A stretch of DNA of 64,000 nucleotides from Bryoerythrophyllum caledonicum (taxonomy: Eukaryota > Streptophyta > Bryopsida > Pottiales > Pottiaceae): assembly GCA_963971425.1 (NCBI GenBank), contig OZ020514.1:15877218-15941217 (forward strand), read 5' to 3'. The notes under the pieces are model-generated. The model made no database searches. It was not told the DNA's origin and saw nothing but the letters and a program-made list of their open reading frames with translations. The number at the start of each line of letters is the position of its first letter. Position 1 is the first letter of the stretch. This document shows positions 11,922-21,667 of the stretch, piece by piece. Position numbers and translations under genes: made by a program.

Positions 11922-12698
11922 TTAACCCCTAAAGTCGAAATCGACCAGAAGGTTGTAGAGTTTTCCCATACCTTTAAAATGACACCATTCATGCTTCAAA
12001 ATTCCACATACTTTAGGAGATATTCACGGTCAAAGTTTGAAAACACTGTTAGGGCATGCTGAAATCTGCCCAAAACTGCGGTATATGCTCATTTATTCTC
12101 AAAATCTGCCCAAAATCAATTAGATCGCAGTAACTTCAAAAATTCACCAAAAATTGAGATTTTACTCTTTTTCGAATTTTGTTTTTCGTACATGTAAAAG
12201 AGGTAGTAAAGCATGATCTCACCGTTTGGATTTTCAATCCGATAATTTTGCATGCCTTTTTAATTGTTGAAAATGGGCATTTGTATTTGTATTTCAGCAT
12301 ACCTCCATGTGAAAAGTTAAGCATTTCTTTAGGTTTTATAGGTCCTATGAGGATAAAAATTATATGGACATATTCCTTACTCACATAGGAACAAGAATTT
12401 GAAGAGCCTCATGTCAAATTTCCTTTCAAAATTGGTTTTTTTGGCCCCCAAAACATTAGTTTTCCATTCTACAACAAGGTAAAAATCTTTTTTTTCAACT
12501 TTGAACATTACGATCTCACAAATGGAGAGGAATTTGAATCTAAGATTCAATATGCATGTACATGTACAAGTTAGGTACTAGATCTTACGGTTATATACTC
12601 GAAAATTTGTCAAAAGTTAAAAATTTTCACCTTGCATTGAAAGAGGGCAGTTTTGAGGGTTTTTGGCAATTTTGAGGGCTTTCGACTTTAGGGGTTAA
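11922..12698. mobile_element. 777-bp nested element with 19-bp inverted ends
   Basis: TTAACCCCTAAAGTCGAAA at 11922-11940 is repeated exactly inverted at 12680-12698. The interior is AT-rich with no convincing gene (the 69 and 82 codon frames look like chance). It sits inside the CACTA element near the 5' end of the TnpA-like gene, so it is probably a non-autonomous MITE-like insertion younger than the CACTA. No clear target duplication is visible beyond the symmetric TTAA, so the superfamily is not assigned. Confidence 0.65.
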
Positions 12699-13749
12699 TG
12701 CGAGTTTGATAGAGAGTAGCACCACTACGCTAAAACGCCTGTACGTGGATTGCTTGTACGGTTTCCTTGATCCATTATGGTTTAGAATGTGATAGATTTA
12801 TGAGTTTTGAATTAGTCCTAGGTCCTTAAGGGCTTACTTGATGTTGTTGTTTTACACGAAGGCTGCAGGTGACGGTATCCATTTCCAGAGGCAAAGGGGG
12901 ATTGCAAAGGCGGGCTTTTTGGCCAATCACAACCTGAAGGAAGCTTTTGATTAACAGAACATCATTCTCAATGAGAGGTACCCTTTAGAATAGAATTTCA
13001 GCACCAGTGCTGTAGAGAAGCTTCCTCTTGCAAGATTTGAATGTTAGCATTTGAGATTTTTGCTTCTGATGTAAATTTCTCTTTGTTGGGCACTGCAGGA
13101 AGTTGGTTGATACCTGACTTAACTGGAACCACACCTAAAGAGCTTGGAAACATGAGTGTTGTTTTCAGTCTGAACGAGGTGATCATTTATGAAACGCTTA
13201 CTCTTAGAAATTCAGTAGGACTGTGCACTAAAACACTCAATCCAATGCTTTCTGTTGACCAAGGTTAGTCATGATTTTGGTTCATGTGACGGTAAGGAGT
13301 GAGAATCCTTGAACACATAACGTGTTCAATAGTTAGCTCTTTGGTGCATGTGACTGGAGGCAGTCACCGAGCATATCAACCTGCATGGTAGATTCAAGTG
13401 TGATTCTATTTTTATTAAGCCTACAAGGCAATTTCGTGCATCTGGAAAGCAAGTGGGAAGATAGAGCAAGTAGGATGATAGAGCAAGTGGGAAGATAAAG
13501 CAAGTAGGTAGATAGAGCAAGTGGAATCATGATTTTTGGACTCTCTTGCAAATTAGTTACTAATTTTTGAAGGTGTATTTAAAAGTGTTTCTAGAATGGT
13601 GCCCTAAAATGACATCCTAGAATGTTGGCGCGCAAACATAGTAGTGTTAAACAGGGAAGTTATTATGTAAGTGGAGATTATGGACCTACTCCAATTTCAC
13701 AGCACTCACCTATTGAGCCAACGAGTAGAGGACTTCAAAATCATCTGAT
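12699..13749. other. CACTA interior without a supportable gene
   Basis: AT-rich sequence with scattered short frames. A short stutter of GCAAGTAGG(A)TAGATAGA-type units occurs at 13448-13530. The 75-codon plus-strand frame at 13041 shows no recognisable domain. Confidence 0.5.
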
Positions 13750-14075
13750 TGACATATATGACTACTACTAGTCAGGTTATTTACTACATGACTACGTGTA
13801 GTCACCCAAACCAACTCTCTTACTACAATAAGTCATACATAATCCAATTACCCTTACCATATGACTACATTACTATAACTACACATAGTAAGCACTCAAA
13901 GCATGACTCTGGGAACCGGGCAGGAGTACATATGTCCCGTTCCCGTAGCCGTTCCCACCCAGGTCCTCAAAAATATAACTACATATATGACTAGTGCATG
14001 ATTGGACCCTCTTAGGATTGATTTTAGACTAAACCAATGACTGAGGTGACTACGCAGTCATATGCGCTTAGTCAC
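13750..14075. repeat. right subterminal TGACT..AGTCA motifs of the CACTA element
   Basis: Dense copies of ATGACTACnnnTAGTCA-type dyads (13758-13800, 13858-13890, 13978-13995, 14041-14085). Their density beside the terminal repeat mirrors the left end. Confidence 0.75.
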
Positions 14076-14080
14076 ATCCA

Positions 14081-14108
14081 GTCACATTGGGCTGGTTTTC
14101 TTGTAGTG
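14081..14108 (-). repeat. right terminal inverted repeat of the CACTA element
   Basis: Ends GGTTTTCTTGTAGTG and is the exact reverse complement of the left end. Followed by TGT at 14109-14111. Confidence 0.95.
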
Positions 14109-14133
14109 TGTTCTAATTCTCTGTCCTAAATCT

Positions 14134-16666
14134 ATGCCGTCGGGGTTATGTGCGAAGGGGGATCCCTCCATTCGGAAATTTCGACGGTGGCCTAATATCC
14201 AAGATGTGAGTGCACGCACTGGTGAAGACGTGGTGGTACGTCTTGCTGCTCATACGGAGGCGATGGATGGAGTGGCATCATTGTCTGACATCGAGCATGG
14301 AGGTGTGAGTGGAACGGCCGATGAAGGCATCGAGGACAACTCTGTTGAGGCCCTTGTTGAAAAGCTGCCACAGGACATCGAGGCAGTTGTTGCACCGTTG
14401 CTGAAACCAACTGTTTCAAAATATAAGAAGCTAGTATTTATATACACGATGGAGTATACCCCGGGGAAATTTGACTCTAGGACGAGAGTGATATGTCCGA
14501 TTGTACGTTTATCTCCACCGAAAGTACCATCGGACAATGTTCAGCGTTCTATGTCCGGCACGATGCCAATGGAGGTAGATGCATCATCTCAACCTAGTTC
14601 CAGAGCTGCACTGGGGACTATCTCGGATCGTGAGCAACACTCGGTTGTACATACACTTGCCAGACTTCTTGCTACTGATTGCTCCGCGTCTTCTCCAACT
14701 CCTCAAGCTCGGACTTCTTCCCGAGATGGCGTGGAGATTGCGGAAGACTTGTTGGCTGGGATATTCGATGAGGCCAGCGAATCTCTGCAGGCCTTCAGTC
14801 CTCCTGCGAACGTGTTGAAGTCTGCGGTCAATGATGCAGATTCAGACTCACTGAAATTTAGCCAGGATTACAGGGTCGACTCGGAGTTGCTTCATGATGA
14901 AGCTGCTGTTGGGGAGATGAATGCACGCTGCGGTGCCCATTCTGGTGGTCGACCCTCTACTGAAGGTACATCTCTTGGAGGCCGCTCTACCTTCACTACT
15001 CTTCTCTTTTTGCAATGTTTCGATAGATGGGAATATCTTCTGATGTCATCGCCTTCTTGGTGCTCTATATATCTAAATGGGAAGATCTTTTGATGTCCTC
15101 GCCTCCTTCATTTGGTGCTTTATAGATCTTGATAGGAAGATCTTTCGATGTCCGAACCTTCTCCTTTTGGTGCTCTATATTGCTAGATAGGAAGATCTTT
15201 CGATGTCCTTCGCTCTCTACTAACGCTTGCTCTTTGGTTCGCTGCAGCAAAAATACCTCCACCCGCTCTGACTGTCGCCCCTCGCTCTGCAAAGGTAATG
15301 AATCCGAGGTACACGGTCGTCCTGGACTTGAATGGATTTCTGGTCCACAGAACTGATAGCGGTCGCGGTTGTATCCCTAGACCCGACTGTGTTCCGTTTT
15401 TGCACTGGTTGTGGAGTAAGGCTAATGTTGTAGTATGGAGTTGCGCCATTCCGAGAAACATTGAATTCATGTTGGACTGTGTTCTGTCTGGTTCTTCTCT
15501 CAAACGAGAGCAGCTGCCGGTTTTGTCACAGAACGATGTGACGTTTTCTTCCTTTCCCAGAAGCAAGGGCAAGACAGACAAGAAGTACATGATGAAAGAT
15601 CTTAGAAAACTTAGAGGTGTTCTTGAGCATGTGGACCTTGATCGGGCATTGCTTGTTGACAACAGCCCAGAGAAGAACCTCCTCAACGGGCAGTTCAACG
15701 CTGTTCATCCTTCGGAGTGGTCTGGTGAATCGCCGGACCGGTTCCTCATGAACACCATGCTTCCGTGGCTTCAGATTATGATTGCCTCTAAGCTCGCTGT
15801 TGCTGATTTTGTTCGAGAGAATCCTCTTTCCGGATGTGGGGCTAGTACTGGATTTAGGAAGTCTACCATCGCACGTAATATTGTATTAGGGTGTTCTGAA
15901 CTATGGAATCCCAAGAATGGAAAATTTCATTGACTTAGCACTGCTATCGGTGATTTGTCTATTTGTTAATATGGCTTTAATATATCCTTGTCAATGGTTT
16001 ACAACTACCACATGTAACACGCTTCATGTCCTCTCTTTCTGTGATGCCTAGATAGGAATATTTTTCCATCTAACTTCCAGCTCTTCTCTTTTGTTATGTT
16101 CGTAGCCAGTTCGCGACGACTCAAAAAAAATAATCGTATTGTCTATGAACGGATTGCTTTGCTTTGAGCAATACTATTACTACACCCCCCGGCGCTTCGA
16201 TCACAAAAACATTATTGTTCGACCTGGTCTCATAGAGTTCTTCCAAATCCTATTGAGGTCCTTCCATGTTGGTATATGGTCGCCCATGGTCCCCGGACGG
16301 CTGAAGAGGGTTCTTCAAGTGCTCCTCCCCGATGACATAAGGTCGAAACTTCTCTTTGTTTATGGACGAAACAAGTGCTCAAGGCCACAATTTTATCCTT
16401 ACTATTGTAAGGTTCTTCGAAGACTATCAATAGACCAAAAGACAAAGAAAACTTGCCTTCCTGACAAAGTGTTGATGGTTGATGATCAACCAATGCGGCA
16501 TGTCTTTAACGGAGACATGGCTTGCTACTTTCTGAAGCCTTGGCGTGGTGAAATGGTCTTGCCCAATGCATCCAATGTCATACCAAATATTACTACAGCA
16601 TTGATTCCGTTCATCCTTCCGCTGCAATCTTATGCCTCGGTGAAAAACTATCTACGTCAACATTAG
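14134..16666 (+). CDS. gene F: protein with two FCP1/NIF-like HAD phosphatase domains, probably catalytically dead
   Basis: Exons: 14134-14965 (donor GTACAT at 14966), 15248 to about 15933 (acceptor CTGCAG), and 16106-16666 (acceptor TTCGTAG). The first junction keeps phase (G|CA). Exon 1 encodes an acidic, low-complexity region of about 277 residues. Exon 2 holds an FCP1/NIF-type domain: VVLDLNGFLVHR replaces the canonical DxDGTL signature (second Asp is Asn), followed by VVVWSCAIPRNIEFMLD and DRALLVDNSPEKN. Exon 3 begins a second such domain with IIVLSMNGLLC, where both catalytic Asp are missing, then VGIWSPMVPGRL and KVLMVDDQP. FCP1 family enzymes dephosphorylate Ser of proteins such as the RNA polymerase II CTD; the losses here argue for pseudophosphatases. 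The donor after exon 2 is not certain, so the halves could be separate genes. The introns carry palindromes of the gene A family. Confidence 0.6.
15022..15210. repeat. four palindromes in intron 1 of gene F
   Basis: Copies near 15023, 15074, 15131 and 15186, the last two reading GATAGGAAGATCTTTCGATG or very close. The spacing is 51 to 57 bases with shared spacer words (TTGGTGCTCTATAT). The motif is the same family as in gene A, which links A and F to one element although the CACTA element now separates them. Confidence 0.85.
16051..16071. repeat. palindrome before the last exon of gene F
   Basis: GATAGGAATATTTTTCCATC, an imperfect dyad of the AATATT-core subtype, lies 35 bases before the acceptor at 16105. 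Confidence 0.7.
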
Positions 16667-16853
16667 ATGGATGGAAAGTACAAACGAAGACTGCTTGAAT
16701 CATGGCACAGTGATCGAGTACTGCAAACTTTGTAGAACTAAACTGCATTACATGGTTGGTTTTACCATTTTTTTTTTGCCACAGCTTCTCATTCACTTTT
16801 GATTTATGAATAAAGTCTTCAATGAGTATTACTGTCTTTCTTCGATTGCCCTT

Positions 16854-17210
16854 GAACACCTATTACTTTAATGCTTACTAATTAATGTGTTTCAAAGATC
16901 GGTAGATCTATCAATGTATCTATAGGAAGATCCCTCTATGTAGCTATCATTTGATAAGTTTCTTATTGTGTATTGGTGATCCATGATAACAATTCAATGG
17001 CTAATATTGTCTATCTTTGCGCCCTACTTGAACGCCTATTACTTTTATGCTTACTTGATAATGTGTTTCATGGATGGGCAGATCTATCAATGTATGTATT
17101 TATAGGGAGATCCCTCTATGTAATTGTCGTTTGATCAGTTTCTCATTCGGTTTTGACCCATGATAACAACTCAATGGCTATTACTGTCTTTCTTCGTGCT
17201 CATTTATTGT
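16854..17210. repeat. 177-bp tandem duplication with palindromes downstream of gene F
   Basis: AACACCTATTACTTTAATGC at 16854 returns as AACGCCTATTACTTTTATGC at 17031, and similarity runs through most of the unit. Each unit carries two motifs, an AGATCTATCAATG form and a GGAAGATCCCTCTATG form. Probably the right flank of the element that carries genes A and F. Confidence 0.75.
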
Positions 17211-17670
17211 AATATTTTTCAATACTTTGCTATAATGGTAACATTGACAGTGTTTTTGGGTCTAGCATCCTGTACATAATATTGTGCCAGAGTTTAGATT
17301 TCATCCTAAAGTCTAGATTTAGTTAAATGTGGCATATCAATAATTCTTATGTAATATTCAGCCGTTTTGCGAATGGATTTTGCTATGATACTATTGTGTA
17401 GGGTATGTGGAATACAAATTCTATTATGTACTGCTAAACATGACTCAACCTCATTTTATGCATCCCAAGTTTGACATCGTCAGGTGAAAGAGTAGAAAAT
17501 ATTGATCTTGGATATATCATGCCATAAATATGATTCCCGTTCGATCACTACCTTCCATCTTCATTCAATATATTGTAATATATCATTTGGTCTCGTTGCG
17601 ATTACTGTACAACAACTTCTCTGTTCCGTACAGTCTTGCGTGGAGCTATCCCAGTTTTTGCAGACCCGGG
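17211..17670. other. left edge region of element B
   Basis: No gene. The phrase AAAGTCTAGATTTAGTTAAA at about 17308 recurs in both orientations near 33570-33632, after element B, and may mark its subterminal ends. The rest is AT-rich. Confidence 0.45.
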
Positions 17671-17683
17671 TAGGTTCCGTGGA

Positions 17684-17892
17684 GATCGAAGGATCCTCCG
17701 GTCGTACATATCAATCCGTTGATCGACCGAACCTGAGGAAGATCGACAAATCGAGAGATCCTTTGATCCCTACATTGATTGCACGATTCTTCAATCCTGG
17801 GTCTGATACAGGGTTACAGGTTACTCGGGTACATAGGAAGATTTCCGAGATTACCGGGTTCAAATTAGGATGGAAGGATCCATCGATGTCCT
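17684..17892. repeat. GGATCC-core palindromes upstream of gene B
   Basis: GATCGAAGGATCCTCCGGTC at 17684, an AATCGAGAGATCCTTTGATC form at about 17750, and GATGGAAGGATCCATCGATG at 17869. The family has the same arms as in gene A but a GGATCC centre. The last copy overlaps the proposed ATG of gene B. Further copies lie at 18228-18262, 19418-19438 and 21440-21462. Confidence 0.8.
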
Positions 17893-20800
17893 CATCTAAA
17901 GGATTGCCGGATGTGTTTGCTGATCCAACGTATGGTGGTGGTGTCGCTAGCGACACTAACTGGCGTGATGAATTCAGTCCCCGCATGGAAGTTACCCTTT
18001 GCTACACAAACCATGGCGCTGTTGGGAAGGAAATTGTCATTGAAGCGATACCCATTGGGCATTGGCTTCGTGTCGACATCAATCTTACCATGTCTCTGCT
18101 TAGACCTACTGAGATATTTCATGAGGCGCGCAATCTTATTATTCGGTCGTTGCAAGAGGGCGTATCTCTCTTGGCGGATTCGATAGGTAGAACGGTTCTC
18201 TAAGAGGCATCGCAGGTAGTGTTGCAATTGAGGGGTCCTTCGATTGAGGGATCCTTCGATGTAGGCAATACATCCGGTTCCACTTGCGCCCCTCTTTTTG
18301 TCCCTTAGGCAGAATGGGTGGGAATGGTGGTTCGTCGCTATGGCTGTGATAGGAATCTTATTGCCTCTAGTTGTGTCAATTGCTCTCTACCTAATGAGCC
18401 ATTCCAGGATAGTACTTTGGGGGAGGGAAACATTGGCGTTACTGTATTTGACGTATTCATCGGGGATCAAGATGACATTATGAGTCATCAAAGGTGGCCC
18501 ATCCCCAAATGTAGATTCGAGGGCGGTCATGGCCTTAGCAAGACGGTTGCTCATTTCATTTGAATTCGTGAAGCATCGGACCTAAAAGCGCATCTTGGTG
18601 GTTGTCCAAAAGCACCGTATTGGTTTGTTCATCGCAAGAAGAGAAGTGAGGAGAAGCTCAGTGCGTACTCAAAGAAGACTTATCAGGATGTGGTTCAAGC
18701 GGTAAGTTCGCTATTATGCTGCCCTGACGAGTGTGTTCGATTATTCTGGCCCCAAGATACCTTGTTTGTCCAACAACGGTACTTTCTGAAGGACTTTGAT
18801 GACCGGCGGGAATATGGAATCGCTGTGGGCGGGCAACTGCATCACATGGGCAATAATCGAAAACGGACCTACGTTACTTTGCTTGGTCAAGATGTCTGTG
18901 CAACAACATGGTATAAAATTCATGGTATACCAAAGTCGACATTCCACAGCTATTTCGACTAATACAAAAAGGGTATCTTGTCATCAACGCACGGAAACAG
19001 AGGCGTCAAACGTCCCGGCCTTGAAATCGTGCAAGCAATGGGTACGATTTCAGCTATCATCAATGAGAATGCGGATCACATGCCTCGCCAGATGCATACG
19101 ATTGTACCAGGGCGGATGGACACAATGAAGTTCTTACCGTCTGGTCATAGCTGGAAGAGGATTCAGGCTGACGCCACAAAGGTAATCATGTCTAGAAACC
19201 ACCTCGAAGCTCCAATTATCCTTCTTGGTCAACCACTCCCATTGCGTAGCGATACCTGATGCTCTTAGGCTTCATTGTTTTTGATCCAGTATCCACATTT
19301 GAAATCTCATCACACAATCTTTACGCAACTTCCAATATCTGAACGATCACTTGGTCGCTCTGAAATACCTACATGTCTGTACTCACCTGTAACTGGAAGC
19401 GATACGAGTTTTTATGTGATCGAAGGATCTTTTGATGCCAGTAGTAGCCTCAATGTTGATGTTGTTGATACTTAGTGAATCGCTCTATTTGTAGAAAAAC
19501 TTGGAGTACATGTTGCCCAAGGTTTCTCAGTCTGCTGTTAGTAGAATCAAGAAGGAACTCTTCAACAATGTTGCTGTAAAACCCGTGGGCAGTTCATTTG
19601 CAAAGTGCACCCTCTGTGACACTCTTCAACAATTCATTAGCAAATTCGTGAAGGGCTCCGCCTAGTATGTGTCATTCATTGAACAACGACATGCACACTT
19701 GAACCAGCAAGCTTCGTGTAGGCGTGTGTACCATACCAGGAGAAAGGAGTCTAAACGCAGGAAAGGCGAAATCATTTGCATTATCCACGATAAAATGGAT
19801 ACTGCCAAGACTGCCATCCCTCGTATGCGAGTTACCACGAAACAAAATTCAGGTCTTGGTCAGCTCCCGGTGAACGTCACCGGCATGGTCACGCACGGAC
19901 ATGGAGACGGTGCCTACGCTCACTATTCTACTGACTTGAGGTCAGGAGACTCAAATTATACAATCTCGTCTATTGCGAGATTACTTTGACGTCTCGAGGA
20001 ACCACCCATTCGCGTCACAGGTCGACTTTTCCCTTACGAGCCGGCAAACTCATTCTTTGCGGCATTGCTTGAAGGGAAGTCTAGATGTATGGACATTTTA
20101 CCTACGGTGGTACCGAACTACTCAACTGCAGCCGTCTCACTACCAAACAATCAATATTTGCAGCTAGACAACTCTGCAAAAGATAATAAGAACCAATTTC
20201 TCATGGCGTTCTTATCTATGTTGACTTACCGAAGGGTGTTCAAGGAAATCCAAGTTGGTTTCCTACTAGTCGGGCATACATACGAGGATATTGATGCTTA
20301 CTTCAGCCACTTGTCCAAGGCCTTGACGAATAAGAATTCATTTGTCGTTGCTGATTTGATGAAGTCCTTCATGGAATCGCAAGAGATGAGTTTCATGCCC
20401 GAGTTTGTTCAAGAGGTTGCAAATTTCAAATCTTTTATCTCTGGCTATATATGTGATGGTGCACAAAGACTTGTTGGTTTAGGAGAGATGCACCTCTTCA
20501 AATTCTACGTCGATGAAGACGGTTGGACCGTCATGCGTTACAAGATGTCTGCAATTGATCAGCATTGGCTACCTCGAAACAAGCCAGGCTTACGTCTTTG
20601 GAAGGAGGATAACGACGACAATCCCATCATACCTTCCGGCTTCCCAAACCGAGTTCCGTTCAAGTGATTGTAGGGAGACGAGGTTCCTTCTTCAACCCGC
20701 AATCAAGTGAAGGCAAGAGAGAAAGCTGCCAAAGCACTTGATAAGAGGTCGTTCATTAAGTCTGGAATACAAGGTTATATACAATACTGGGAACAAGGGA

Positions 20801-21471
20801 TGCGTTCATGTGAGGGCTTTCGAAGGGATTTTCCACCTTATGTCGATTACTGGAATGCAATACTTGCAGAACTAGAACAACCTCTTCATCCCACTCCTTT
20901 GGCCCTGGTAGAAGGCTTCTGGCCAATCCATGACTGGAGTGCAATAAGTCGAACTCCCTTATATCTCACTGCTGGAGGAGATGTCACACCTGAAGACGTC
21001 GAACCTGAAATTTATTGTGGTCCATGCTCGGAAAAGCCAAAGGAGTCGTTGAATCCATGGCGAGATATCGTACCGAGATCATGGGTCCTACTCCATCCCT
21101 CAGACCCTGAAATATATCCTGTCTGGTTAGAGAGAGCGCATTCAGTAGTCAATAGAGAAGTTGGACATGAGGAGTATGGAAAGTTCATTCTCCAATTCTG
21201 GGAGCCAAGAAATGCGTTCAAGGACCACAAGAAGAAGTACGAGGATTGTTGGACATCAACGTGGGTTCCCGAAAATAGACGTCCAATTAGCGTTCATGTT
21301 GATGCCGTCTTGTTTGCCTCTTAGTCAAAGAAATTGGATCCAAAGACACGAACAATTCCACAGAGGGACAAAATTGCAGCAATGATTACCTTGCACCCGC
21401 AAACAACGCGGACCCATGACCACATAGTTGTTTATAATTCAATCGATGGATCCTTCGATGCAGTTGCAAAC
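17886..21471 (+). pseudogene. gene B: RNase-H-fold (DDD-type) transposase-like protein, decayed
   Basis: The proposed start is ATG 17886 (MSSSK.., the same start as gene C). Exons: 17886-18215, 18309-19181, and 19495 to about 21440. Intron 1 is only 93 bp and holds two palindromes; intron 2 holds one. Conserved features shared with gene C: TLLGQDVCATTW, ENADHMPRQM, a KCTLC pair, then three acidic motifs IIHDKMDTAKTA, LQLDNSAKDNKNQF and FLLVGHTYEDIDAYF. These look like the three catalytic carboxylates of an RNase-H-like transposase and resemble DUF7869-type proteins. A C-terminal domain (HPSDPEIYPVWLER..) follows. Length would be roughly 1050 residues. In-frame stops: TAA at 18201 and 18960, TGA at 18561, 19987 and 20665, TAG at 19663, 20671 and 21322. 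The family name is tentative; the homology to gene C is strong. Confidence 0.6.
18216..18308 (+). repeat. 93-bp intron of gene B built around two palindromes
   Basis: Donor GTAGTG follows GCATCGCAG and acceptor CCCTTAG precedes GCAGAATGGG. Phase is kept. The first half holds GGGGTCCTTCGATTGAGGGA and GAGGGATCCTTCGATG in direct succession. Confidence 0.6.
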
Positions 21472-21667
21472 AAGGCAGGCCTTCTACCCTGTAGGAGTTT
21501 TCCAATTCGTTCGGAGGATCGTTTGATTATTGTAGATCTACTTGGCCTAGGCATATGTACAAATCTCACATGTCTTCTAATTTTGGTGCACATGCATAAA
21601 CATTGTTGGCTTTCTCATTTATTGTCTACAATGTATCAGCCTTTCATAGATACTTTTCTCCGTATTG

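Larger units (their letters stand above)
7675..14108. mobile_element. CACTA (En/Spm-like) DNA transposon, 6434 bp
   Basis: The first 28 bases (7675-7702, starting CACTACAAGAAAACCAGCCC) are repeated exactly in inverted orientation at 14081-14108. The element is flanked by the 3-bp target duplication TGT (7672-7674 and 14109-14111). These are defining traits of the CACTA superfamily. Perfect ends and target duplication suggest a fairly recent insertion. It carries a TnpA-like gene on the minus strand, but I see no TnpD-type catalytic transposase, so it is probably non-autonomous. It landed in the spacer between genes A and F, and both flanks belong to the same palindrome-rich element. Confidence 0.93.
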
